From Halomonas sp. KG2 (GTDB lineage Bacteria; Pseudomonadota; Gammaproteobacteria; Pseudomonadales; Halomonadaceae): a stretch of DNA of 64,000 bases. A program made the translations under genes and the position numbers. This document shows, piece by piece, positions 25,800 through 34,063 of the stretch. The DNA lies in assembly GCA_030440445.1 (NCBI GenBank), contig CP098528.1, positions 4,092,001 through 4,156,000 on the forward strand, given 5' to 3'. How positions within the stretch are numbered: position 1 is the first letter of the stretch; each line of letters begins with the position of its first letter. Under the pieces are notes generated by a model. The model did no database searches. It was not told the DNA's origin and was given only the letters and a program-made list of their open reading frames with translations.

Positions 25800-26621
25800 G
25801 TGAAGACAACAGACAATCAGGGCGATTTTCAGATCGTAATAGACCCGATGAATGCGGCGGGCGAGCAGGAGAAAGACCGGCAGTTCGTAACCGCGTTGGC
25901 GAGAGGGCTTGAACTACTACGCTGCTTCACTCCAAGCGAGAGTGCCCTAAGCAACCTCGATCTGGCTAGGAAGTCGGGGCTGCCACGCCCCACCGTTAGT
26001 CGGCTCACGCATACTCTCGCCCGGCTGGGCTATCTGCGCCCTCTATCACGAGGGAAGTATCAATTGGATGTGGGCGTTATGGCCTTTGGCTATTCCATGC
26101 TATCCAACCTGCCGATTCGCGCGATTGCCCAACCTTTGATGGTAAATCTCGCCGACGAAGTCGGTGCGACAGTGGCCATGTCTGCCCGAGACCGCCTAGA
26201 CATGGTTTATCTAGATGTGGTTCAGAGTTCTCTACGTTCCACCATCCGTCGCCAAACCGGTACGCGTCTTCCCCTTCACCAAAGCTCGGCGGGACGCGCC
26301 TATTTGGCTGCTCTACCTCCACAAGAGGCAGACACGCTAATGGACCACCTACGGGAGTCTTATCCCTCCGACTGGCCTGTTATTCGCAAAGCATTAGAAC
26401 GTGCTTTTCGAGACTACGCCGATTACGGCTACTGTTTGTCGATTGGAGAATGGCAACGAAAAGTGAATGCCGTTGCGGTGCCCCTCCATCACCCGCAGTT
26501 GGGAATTCTGTCGTTCAACTGTGGTGGCCCTGAGTTCCAGATATCACGGGAAAAGCTGGAAGAGTCAATCGGGCCTCAGTTAGTCCAGTTGGTCAACGAT
26601 ATAAAGACCCAGATCTCGTAA
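25800..26621 (+). CDS. IclR-family regulator (PcaR/PobR-like subgroup)
   Basis: About 273 residues from the GTG at 25800; a TTG at 25734 or ATG at 25848 are alternatives, and none has a perfect ribosome site. The DRQFVTALARGLELLRCF opening is typical of the PcaR/PobR-like subgroup. The winged helix (SGLPRPTVSRLTHTLARLGYL) is followed by an effector domain with TGTRLPLHQSSAGRAYLA. It lies between the hydratase operon and the acyl-CoA dehydrogenase gene and very probably controls both. Confidence 0.82.
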   Translation: MKTTDNQGDFQIVIDPMNAAGEQEKDRQFVTALARGLELLRCFTPSESALSNLDLARKSGLPRPTVSRLTHTLARLGYLRPLSRGKYQLDVGVMAFGYSMLSNLPIRAIAQPLMVNLADEVGATVAMSARDRLDMVYLDVVQSSLRSTIRRQTGTRLPLHQSSAGRAYLAALPPQEADTLMDHLRESYPSDWPVIRKALERAFRDYADYGYCLSIGEWQRKVNAVAVPLHHPQLGILSFNCGGPEFQISREKLEESIGPQLVQLVNDIKTQIS

Positions 26622-26667
26622 AACCCACTACTCCAACGATCTACTTACCTTACATTAAGAGGCACAC

Positions 26668-27819
26668 ATGATTCGTGACCAGGAAACCATGCAGCTCCTG
26701 CTCGACTCCATACGTAGCTTTGTTAAAGAAGCGTTAATTCCGCGTGAGGAAGAAATAGCTGAAAGCGATGAAATCCCCGATGACATTGCCTCACAGATGC
26801 GTGATATGGGTCTCTTTGGGCTCACTATTCCCGAAGAATATGGTGGTCTTGGTGTGACCATGGAGGAAGAAGTCAATATTGCTTTCGAGCTGGGTAGGAC
26901 ATCTCCCGCCTTCCGCTCCTTCATCGGTACTAACAACGGCATCGGTTCAATCGGCATCCTGCTAGACGGCACCAACGAGCAGAAAGCTAACTACTTGCCC
27001 CGATTGGCCAGCGGCGAGATTCTGAGTGCATTCTGCTTAACGGAGCCCGACTCCGGTTCTGACGCCGCTTCGCTGCGCACTACCGCTATAAAAGATGGCG
27101 ACGACTACTTGATTAACGGTACCAAACGCTACATCACCAACGCCCCGCATGCCGGTATTTTCACCGTAATGGCACGCACTAACCTAGAGGTCAAAGGCGC
27201 CAAGAGCATTAGCGCCTTTATCGTTGAAGCCGACACCCCCGGCATTACCATTGGTAAACGCGATAAGAAAATGGGCCAAAAAGGCGCTCACACCGCTGAT
27301 GTAATCTTCGATAATGTACGCGTACCGGTCAGTGCACTGATTGGCGAACAAGAAGGCGTCGGGTTTAAAACCGCCATGAAGGTTTTGGATAAGGGACGCC
27401 TGCATATTGCCGCCATTGCCGTGGGGGCCGCTGAGCGCGTTTTAGATGACTCTCTACGCTTTGCAATGGAACGCCAACAATTTGGCAAGCCTATTGCCGA
27501 ATTCCAGCTTATCCAGGGCATGCTGGCCGACTCCAAGGCCGAGATTTATGCCGCTCGCTGCATGGTTCTAGATGCCGCACGCAAGCGTGATGAGGGCCAG
27601 AACGTTAGCACCGAGGCCTCCTGCGCAAAGATGTTCGCTACCGAAATGTGCAGCAGGGTCGCCGATCGCGGTGTGCAAATTCATGGCGGCGCTGGCTATA
27701 TAAGCGAATACGCCGTTGAGCGATTCTATCGCGATGTACGCCTATTCAGGCTCTATGAAGGCACCACCCAAATCCAACAGGTAATCATCTCGCGCAACAT
27801 GATTCGCGACGCTCAATAG
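26668..27819 (+). CDS. Acyl-CoA dehydrogenase
   Basis: 383 residues, normal length. FAD-contact CLTEPDSGSDAASLRTTA, central RYITNAPHAG, GRLHIAAIAVGAAERVLD, and catalytic Glu364 in LYEGTTQIQQ near the C-terminus. It introduces the 2,3 double bond that the enoyl-CoA hydratase then hydrates. GAGG is 8 bases before the ATG; the gene is 46 bases after the IclR stop. The chain preference cannot be read. Confidence 0.88.
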   Translation: MIRDQETMQLLLDSIRSFVKEALIPREEEIAESDEIPDDIASQMRDMGLFGLTIPEEYGGLGVTMEEEVNIAFELGRTSPAFRSFIGTNNGIGSIGILLDGTNEQKANYLPRLASGEILSAFCLTEPDSGSDAASLRTTAIKDGDDYLINGTKRYITNAPHAGIFTVMARTNLEVKGAKSISAFIVEADTPGITIGKRDKKMGQKGAHTADVIFDNVRVPVSALIGEQEGVGFKTAMKVLDKGRLHIAAIAVGAAERVLDDSLRFAMERQQFGKPIAEFQLIQGMLADSKAEIYAARCMVLDAARKRDEGQNVSTEASCAKMFATEMCSRVADRGVQIHGGAGYISEYAVERFYRDVRLFRLYEGTTQIQQVIISRNMIRDAQ

Positions 27820-27923
27820 CGGGTGTTTCCTGATGACCGTAGGCCTCCCCGTTGCCGTCGGGTCATTCATCCCCCTCGTCCGCTATTCTGCCCTACGCGC
27901 CTTTAACTAGAAGGATGTAACCC

Positions 27924-28637
27924 ATGTCACAACCCTTTGCTATCGTCACCGGCGGCGCCCGCAACATCGGCCAAGCCATTGCGTTGCGCTTGCAACAAGA
28001 TGGCTATCGCACCATTGTCCTCGACATTGAGGCGCCAGAGGCAGAATCATTAAAGGCCGATGCACACCTAGTCGACCTGAGTGATATCGATGCGACCCGC
28101 CAAGTGCTCGAAAAAATCGCTGACGCCCACCCGGTGACGTGTCTTGTCAATAATGTTGGCATAGTGCGCCCTGCGCTTCTCGACGACACCCGTATTGAGG
28201 ACTTCGATTCTTTGATGCACCTCAACGTGCGCTCCGCGTTGGTATGTACCCAGTCTCTTCTTCCCTATATGCGGCAGCATGGCCAGGGACGTATTGTCAT
28301 GAATGCCAGCCGCGTGGTGCTCGGCAAAGAGGCTCGTACCCTTTATAGCGCGACGAAAGGAGCATTACAGTCGATGGCCCGCACTTGGGCGCTAGAACTA
28401 GCTGCTGATGGCATTACGGTTAACTGTGTGGCACCAGGACCTATTGCCACGACAGCGTTCTGGGAGAACAACCCACCCGACTCAGAGCGTGCGCGCCGTA
28501 TCATTGAGAACATCCCTGTCCAGCGTATGGGGCAACCTGATGATGTTGCTCAAGCAGTTAGTTTCTTCTGCGACCCACGCAGCAGTTTCATCACGGGACA
28601 AACATTATTCGTTTGTGGTGGTGTCACGGTAGGGTGA
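27924..28637 (+). CDS. Short-chain dehydrogenase/reductase
   Basis: 237 residues of a classical SDR. Cofactor motif TGGARNIG at about 8-15 (a variant of TGxxxGIG), NNVG after strand 4, catalytic Ser in NASRVV and Tyr/Lys in YSATKGA, then VNCVAPGPIAT. An Asp ending strand 2 (VLDIE) hints at NAD. It is 104 bases after the acyl-CoA dehydrogenase and convergent with the next gene at a gap of only 9 bases. Its role in the pathway is unclear; it may act on a hydroxy intermediate. Confidence 0.82.
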   Translation: MSQPFAIVTGGARNIGQAIALRLQQDGYRTIVLDIEAPEAESLKADAHLVDLSDIDATRQVLEKIADAHPVTCLVNNVGIVRPALLDDTRIEDFDSLMHLNVRSALVCTQSLLPYMRQHGQGRIVMNASRVVLGKEARTLYSATKGALQSMARTWALELAADGITVNCVAPGPIATTAFWENNPPDSERARRIIENIPVQRMGQPDDVAQAVSFFCDPRSSFITGQTLFVCGGVTVG

Positions 28638-28646
28638 GGCAATAAC

Positions 28647-30053
28647 TCAGCTTGCTAATCGAAAAAGTACGGCGGCCATCATCAACGAGGCCGCCAGAAA
28701 TGCTCCGTTCCAGCGCAGGCCAATTTGACCCGCCGTTATACCTGTGAAGCGCGACATAATCATCATTGCCGCCGTGAACGGCGACGACACCATCGTCAAT
28801 GACCACCCCACCAGCATCGCCGCCGCCAACAACGGCAATGACACACCCTCTAGCCCGACCTGGGCGACCATGCTGGTCAAGAAGGTCACGCTGATAATGG
28901 GATTGACGCCTATCTGGGCAAGCACCACGATCAGTAAGAGCGCTAGTGCTGGCAACCAGTTGCCAGCAGCGATAAGGAGTGATGCCATCCCATCGAGCTG
29001 GGCCGGATTAAGCAGCGCCACGCTGAGATATCCAAGATAAGCACCTGAACCCAGCGCGACGACCTCATTACCAATCCCACCCAGCACATCAGGCAGACGA
29101 CGGGTGAGCAAGGCAGTGGCTGACCACACGCCAGCATGCCCAATATCACGGCACTGCCAAGCCAACCATACCCAGGCTCCCAGTGGTACACCGATCACAA
29201 CAGCCTGAGGCAATCGCAGCGATAGTATGGTGGCAAGTGCAAAAACAAGCAGGACCAGAGCCAGCAGCAGCAGGCTAAAAGCTACTAGCGGCATCAATGA
29301 GGGCCTCTCGCTCCCCGCTGCGCTGGCGCTCGGACGAGGACCAGCAACCTGATCGCAAGCCCACCCCATCAGAAATAGCACGACTGCTGATGCCAGCACA
29401 TAAGGAAAGAGCTGCCCCCAAGTCAGCGGTTCCAAATTACCCAAAACCACCGCAACGCCGATACCTAACGGGGAAACCAGAGGTGCCAGGGTAAAGCCGC
29501 GCAAGGTCGCCAAGAGCATGCGTCGGCGACGCACCTCCTGCAGCCACACTCGTCCCTGTGCCGAGCCGAGCGTATTAGCCTTATCGATCATCGACATGAA
29601 CAAGTTCAACACGCCAAAGTTGAGCACAATACCGAATAGGGTAGAACCCAACGAGAGCATCGGATAACGCCATGTGGGAGGCTGCAACAGTAGGCTCTGT
29701 CCACAGCGACGAATGAGTCTCGACCGATAAGCTGGCAAGCGCAGCACTGCAAGTGCCGCCATGAACGCTGCCAGAAAGACAAAGCCATTAGCCGCCTCAT
29801 AAAGCACTATCCAAGGAGAAGGAAGTCGCCACAGTGCAAAAAATGACACTGCAACACAGGCCAACGCAAGCATACGAGCCATCGAGCTAAAACGGGTCCA
29901 ACCTAGCACTAGAAAACCTGCCAGTAGTAGTTGAGCCACGCTTGCGGCCCACGTTGCACCACTCAATAAATGCACCACAGTTAGCACTGCCACACCCGCT
30001 AGCAAACGGCTAGACCATACGTTTGTAACTGGCATCTTTATGCTGGAACTCAT
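28647..30053 (-). CDS. Polytopic membrane transporter, ion-transporter-superfamily-like
   Basis: 468 residues with about 11-13 hydrophobic helices. Two related halves each end in a polar stretch rich in small residues (GFTLAPLVSPLGIGVAVVLG in the first, AQIGVNPIISVTFLTSM and SSPFTAAMM in the second), as in IT-superfamily anion or Na+/H+ transporters (ArsB, DASS, NhaD). I cannot name the family. The frame runs to 30131, but a Rho-independent terminator ends at 30074 and AGGTGGAG sits 6 bases before the ATG at 30053, which fixes the start. It is read in the same direction as tctCBA. Confidence 0.6.
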   Translation of the reverse strand: MSSSIKMPVTNVWSSRLLAGVAVLTVVHLLSGATWAASVAQLLLAGFLVLGWTRFSSMARMLALACVAVSFFALWRLPSPWIVLYEAANGFVFLAAFMAALAVLRLPAYRSRLIRRCGQSLLLQPPTWRYPMLSLGSTLFGIVLNFGVLNLFMSMIDKANTLGSAQGRVWLQEVRRRRMLLATLRGFTLAPLVSPLGIGVAVVLGNLEPLTWGQLFPYVLASAVVLFLMGWACDQVAGPRPSASAAGSERPSLMPLVAFSLLLLALVLLVFALATILSLRLPQAVVIGVPLGAWVWLAWQCRDIGHAGVWSATALLTRRLPDVLGGIGNEVVALGSGAYLGYLSVALLNPAQLDGMASLLIAAGNWLPALALLLIVVLAQIGVNPIISVTFLTSMVAQVGLEGVSLPLLAAAMLVGWSLTMVSSPFTAAMMIMSRFTGITAGQIGLRWNGAFLAASLMMAAVLFRLAS

Positions 30054-30073
30054 GGTTGGCTCCACCTCACTAG

Positions 30074-30106
30074 TAAAAAAAAGCCGGCACCCTACGGTGG
30101 CCGGCT
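30074..30106 (-). terminator. Rho-independent terminator after tctCBA
   Basis: On the reverse strand an AGCCGGC...GCCGGCT stem with one bulge and a short loop is followed by eight Ts. It lies 72 bases after the tctA stop and ends about 20 bases before the next gene starts, so that gene depends on read-through or on a promoter inside this region. Confidence 0.85.
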
Positions 30107-30177
30107 CGATTTCCTTGCGCCTTAAGCCCACTTCGCGGGCTTAAGGCAAAACACCACTTAGCGTAAGGTCGACAGCA

Positions 30178-31686
30178 TCACGCTCCCGCCCCAGGCTCAC
30201 TCGCACTCTGTTTCGCTTTTTGCCGCGAGGTAATAAAACGATAAAGGGCCAGCAATATGGAGCCTAAGGTTAGAGCGATGAAGAACCAGGTGATCGGACC
30301 ACGTACGAAAATCGACAGATCGTTGGAACCGATTAACAGCGAGCGACGCAGGTTATCCTCGAACATAGGCCCCAAAATGAAGCCTATTAGGAAGGGGGCA
30401 GCCGGGATACCGGTACGATTAAACACATAACCCAGAACCCCAAAAGCCAACATCAACCACACATCGAAAGTATCATTATTGACCGCATAAGCCCCATATA
30501 CGCAGAACATCAACACAATCGGAAAAAGAATCGATTTAGGAATATCTGCGATCAGGGAGAAGTAACGGATTGCTGCATTCCCCACAAATAACAAGATCAC
30601 GGAACTGAGCATGATACCGAGGAAAAGTGCATAGATGAGCGGCAGGTTTTCCTGAAACAGCAGTGGGCCCGGGGTCAACCCATGGACCATGAAGGCTCCC
30701 AGGATAATAGCGGTGATCACATCACCGGGAATTCCTAATGACAGCAGTGGGATCAGCGTGGCTCCAGCGACGCCGTTGTTACCTGCTTCGGAAGCAGCGA
30801 CCCCTTCTACTTCTCCCTTTCCAAAACGCTCTGGGTGGGGTGAACGACGCTTGGCATCACTGTACGAGATGAAAGCCGCTGCAGTTGCCCCAGTGCCTGG
30901 GATAGCGCCGATAATGACACCGATCAAACTACCTCGAACGATGCTTTTGAGGCTGCCCTTGAGCTCGCTGAAAGACACACCAGCACCACTCGCCTTGGCA
31001 CGGAGGTGAGGTATCACCTTCTTGCGATAAAACTCGATAATTTCAGGTATCGCAAACAGACCGATCAATAGCGGAATAAACGAGATACTGTCCATCAGGT
31101 TGTAGTTGCCAAAGGTCAGGCGCTGCGAGCCAAACACTGAATCGAGCCCTACCAGCGAGAGCAGGATACCCAAAAGAGCCGCAATCAACCCTTTGATCAT
31201 TGAGCCACTGGCAAGCGAGATGATAATAGTCAAAGAAAAACAGATCAGCCAAAAGAATTCCGGCGCGCCGAAGTTCAGTGCAATCTTGGCTAAATAAGCA
31301 GCAAAAAAGATCAATGCAATATTAGAAATGAAATCCGCAATCACCGACGCATAGAGCGCCATCTTGAGCGCCTTTTTTGCTTCTCCTTGCTGCGCCATTG
31401 GATAGCCATCTAGTAACGTACAGGCCGAAGCTGGCGAGCCCGGCGTACGAATCAAAATAGCGGTGATTGAGCCACCATACATACCACCCTTATAAATACC
31501 TACCAACAACAGTATGGCCGCGACCGGCTCCATAGAAAAAGTAAACGGTAGCGCCAAGGCCACCGCCATAGTGGCAGTAAGACCTGGGATAGAGCCGACA
31601 GTAACGCCAACCACCACCCCTACAGCTATTGCCACAAAGTTCTCTGTGGCTAGAAACAGCTGCAGTACTTCTGTAATGTTTTCCAT
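30178..31686 (-). CDS. tctA: Tripartite tricarboxylate transporter large permease TctA
   Basis: 502 residues, normal TctA length, with the family loop GSIPGLTATMAVALALPFTF near residues 30-50 and the mirror GAIPGTGATAAAFISYSDAKR near 250. It forms the Na+- or H+-coupled carrier with TctB and receives substrate from the TctC protein. Last of three genes in the order tctC-tctB-tctA; 31 bases after tctB. Confidence 0.92.
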   Translation of the reverse strand: MENITEVLQLFLATENFVAIAVGVVVGVTVGSIPGLTATMAVALALPFTFSMEPVAAILLLVGIYKGGMYGGSITAILIRTPGSPASACTLLDGYPMAQQGEAKKALKMALYASVIADFISNIALIFFAAYLAKIALNFGAPEFFWLICFSLTIIISLASGSMIKGLIAALLGILLSLVGLDSVFGSQRLTFGNYNLMDSISFIPLLIGLFAIPEIIEFYRKKVIPHLRAKASGAGVSFSELKGSLKSIVRGSLIGVIIGAIPGTGATAAAFISYSDAKRRSPHPERFGKGEVEGVAASEAGNNGVAGATLIPLLSLGIPGDVITAIILGAFMVHGLTPGPLLFQENLPLIYALFLGIMLSSVILLFVGNAAIRYFSLIADIPKSILFPIVLMFCVYGAYAVNNDTFDVWLMLAFGVLGYVFNRTGIPAAPFLIGFILGPMFEDNLRRSLLIGSNDLSIFVRGPITWFFIALTLGSILLALYRFITSRQKAKQSASEPGAGA

Positions 31687-31717
31687 AAATCACCAGATCT
31701 CAAAGGTGCCAGTGAGC

Positions 31718-32218
31718 TCAGAACGGCCACATCGGCAGCGGCACGTTCATAACCCCCGTAAACAGTAGCGTCACGCCCGCCGGGAAAACGATAGCTAGAC
31801 CATAAACCCACCAAGTACGCACTGGGTGGGCGATGAAAAGTATCAAAGTGGCGAGGATGCCACTGATTACCGCACCTAACATCTCAAACAGGCCAGCGTA
31901 GACAACCAGAGATAATGCCATCAGCGAAAAGCGCAATAACGGACCACGCTCAAAACGACGTCCGCTATCTTCGGCATCGTCAGCAATTAGCACACCTTGA
32001 ATAATCATCAGTACCGAGAACACCAGCAGCAACCAGCCCACAATGTTCGGCAACCAGCGCGGCGACATCATCGGATTCTGCATGATGGGAGGTTGACCAA
32101 TGTAATTGGGAACCAGATAGAAAAGCAGCAGCAGGGAGAAGCCCAGCAGCATAACCCCGGCGACTACATCCCACGGATCCTTGATCAGCGTGCCACCGGT
32201 AGAGTGAAACTTCGTCAT
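31718..32218 (-). CDS. tctB: Tripartite tricarboxylate transporter small permease TctB
   Basis: 166 residues with four predicted helices, the standard TctB layout; SPRWLPNIVGWLLLVFSVLMI near 50-70 is characteristic. Partner of TctA. It follows tctC after a 104-base gap that holds a stable hairpin. Confidence 0.85.
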   Translation of the reverse strand: MTKFHSTGGTLIKDPWDVVAGVMLLGFSLLLLFYLVPNYIGQPPIMQNPMMSPRWLPNIVGWLLLVFSVLMIIQGVLIADDAEDSGRRFERGPLLRFSLMALSLVVYAGLFEMLGAVISGILATLILFIAHPVRTWWVYGLAIVFPAGVTLLFTGVMNVPLPMWPF

Positions 32219-32271
32219 CGGGGTACTCTCTCGACGTAAAGACGTAAAAAAGCTCTACAAGGAAACCAATT

Positions 32272-32297
32272 GAGGCGAGGGTCGTAACCCTCGCCTC
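32272..32297 (-). terminator. Intercistronic hairpin between tctC and tctB
   Basis: An 11-bp perfect GC-rich stem (GAGGCGAGGGT / ACCCTCGCCTC) with a 4-base loop. No strong T-run follows, so it probably attenuates transcription or protects the tctC message, giving more binding protein than permease, rather than fully terminating. Confidence 0.6.
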
Positions 32298-32322
32298 GCC
32301 ATGCTAGGTAGTAGCCAATTAC

Positions 32323-33312
32323 TTACTCTTGACGAATACCGGCTTCAGTCGCTACTTCGTCCCAGCGAGCAACTTCATCAGCGATGAAGGCTTTGAAATC
32401 ATCACCAGCGATAGTGCCTTTCTCTGCACCCAGCTGCTCGACAAAGCTAGTGAACTCCTCGCGCTCCATCACCTCTTGCAACGCTTTTTGCATGGCAGCT
32501 GTCGCTTCTTCGGGGAAAGAGTGATGGGCAATCAGGCCAAACCAAGCGGTGGTGACAAACTGGTCGAGGTTATGCTCGCCAATCTCATTGAGGGTTGGTA
32601 CATCTGGTAGGAATTCAGAACGCTCAGCTGAAGTAACCGCCAACGCTCTCAAATCGCCGGATTGAATATGCGAGAACACAGTCGGCATGTTCTCGAAAGA
32701 GACATCGACATCACCTCCCAGTAAGGCTGGTAGGGCTGCACCACTGCCAGCAAAAGGTACCGCTGTCATATTGGTTTCAGTCAGCGTCTTAAACAGCTCA
32801 CCAGACATGTGGATAGAACTACCCACACCACTGTGGCTAAAGGTCATATTCTGTTCTTTCGCTGCCTCAATAAACTCAAGCACGCTGTTGTAAGGACTGT
32901 CAGCAGGCACCACCATCACGTTAGGAATATCAATCATATTCTGAATGAATACGAAGTCCTCGACCGGATCGTAGGTGAGACCAGGATAAATAGCAGCGCC
33001 AATGGTATGCCCAGGTGACGCCATTAATATGGTGTGATCGATATCACGGCCACCGCGAGCCAAACGGCCAGTAGCAACAGTAGAGCCAGCCCCTGGGCGG
33101 TTTTCTACCACCACATTGGTATCGAGTTCTTCCTGTAGCAAGTCGGCCACACGACGCGACAACACATCCGTAGTGCCACCGGGTGCATAGGGAACCACCA
33201 AGCGCACATCATCAGTAGGCCAATCCTGTGCTTGAGCAGTGGACACAGAGAGAGATAGAGCAACGGCACCACCGCAAGTGGCAGTGCAAAGAGCGTTTAG
33301 AATTTTTTTCAT
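32323..33312 (-). CDS. tctC: Tripartite tricarboxylate transporter substrate-binding protein (TctC/Bug family)
   Basis: 329 residues. Signal peptide with cleavage probably after AQA near residue 28; the mature protein begins QDWPTDDVRLVVPYAPGGTTD, the Bug-family ligand loop with the key Asp, and later ENRPGAGSTVATG. Bug proteins bind carboxylates through ordered waters; known ligands include citrate, glutamate and adipate. AAGAG is about 7 bases upstream. A GTTCG-N5-CGAAC dyad 38-52 bases before the ATG matches the one before pcaI. Confidence 0.9.
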   Translation of the reverse strand: MKKILNALCTATCGGAVALSLSVSTAQAQDWPTDDVRLVVPYAPGGTTDVLSRRVADLLQEELDTNVVVENRPGAGSTVATGRLARGGRDIDHTILMASPGHTIGAAIYPGLTYDPVEDFVFIQNMIDIPNVMVVPADSPYNSVLEFIEAAKEQNMTFSHSGVGSSIHMSGELFKTLTETNMTAVPFAGSGAALPALLGGDVDVSFENMPTVFSHIQSGDLRALAVTSAERSEFLPDVPTLNEIGEHNLDQFVTTAWFGLIAHHSFPEEATAAMQKALQEVMEREEFTSFVEQLGAEKGTIAGDDFKAFIADEVARWDEVATEAGIRQE

Positions 33313-33349
33313 AGTGGACTCTTCATGGGTTAGAGTACTTATATTTTAA

Positions 33350-33364
33350 GTTCGCAAGACGAAC
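33350..33364. promoter_or_regulatory. IclR/PcaR-type operator before tctCBA
   Basis: GTTCGCAAGACGAAC has exactly the same arms as the pcaI site (GTTCG...CGAAC) at a similar distance from the start codon, suggesting the same or a closely related regulator. Confidence 0.6.
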
Positions 33365-33601
33365 AACTATTCGCATTTTTATACCCATAGGTTACTGCCA
33401 TCGAACTCATGCCAGAAACCCCGACTTTAGTTTATACCACGCCCAAAAATGTGACTCGCTGCTCAAAAATGGCGAGGCTGATGGAATGGGGTCTATCTCA
33501 TGGGGGGAGCCCAACAGGGCTTTTCAGGGCTTATCGATAGCAATATAGAGGTTAAACTCACACCCAGCATGCAGCTGTGTTTAGCGTCAGAAGTGACTGT
33601 A

Positions 33602-33760
33602 GGGCAGTTGCTTGGCACCTAACACGCTCAGTCCGCCAAACTTACTGCACTATCAATAGCACTCGGGAAACCATGCTGACGGCATAGCTGCTTAATAGTA
33701 GTTCAGCCTTACATCGCCCAGGAAACCAATAACCTGTGTTTCGCTGAAATGCCCCTTCAT
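33602..33760 (-). pseudogene. Remnant of an IS3-family transposase OrfA
   Basis: On the reverse strand, the start at 33760 gives MKGHFSETQVIGFL, close to the MKKRFSEEQIIGFL opening of IS3-family (IS407-like) OrfA proteins. After in-frame stops and small indels, KQLCRQHGF and then SKFGGLSVLGAKQL follow in shifted frames, in the right order and spacing for the OrfA helix-turn-helix. The element is broken beyond function and no OrfB or clear ends are visible. Confidence 0.75.
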
Positions 33761-34063
33761 GCCCCCCCTTACTCCTAAAATCGGACTCTAAAGTGTAGCG
33801 TTATTTAGTTTTCGGGATATCTAAAACCTTAACCAAAAATTAAATATTTTATGCTGACACCCTGAAAACTACCTTTCTATAAATCATTAAAAATCTTCGC
33901 CCCTCTATTATCAATAAAAAAACCTTCCAATAAAAAACGTCATATAAAGCACGTAAATATTAAAAATAAGAATTATAAAATTGCTACAACGTTTTTATCC
34001 GACGAGTCTATTACCTGTGCGATTGATTTCAAAACACCAAAATTAATGACAACAGGTATCACA
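33761..34063. other. AT-rich promoter region before the first DctPQM operon
   Basis: No open frame of note. Long A/T tracts (33830-34000) suggest intrinsically bent DNA and an H-NS-type or activator-dependent promoter. The base composition is clearly lower in GC than the coding DNA either side. Confidence 0.4.
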
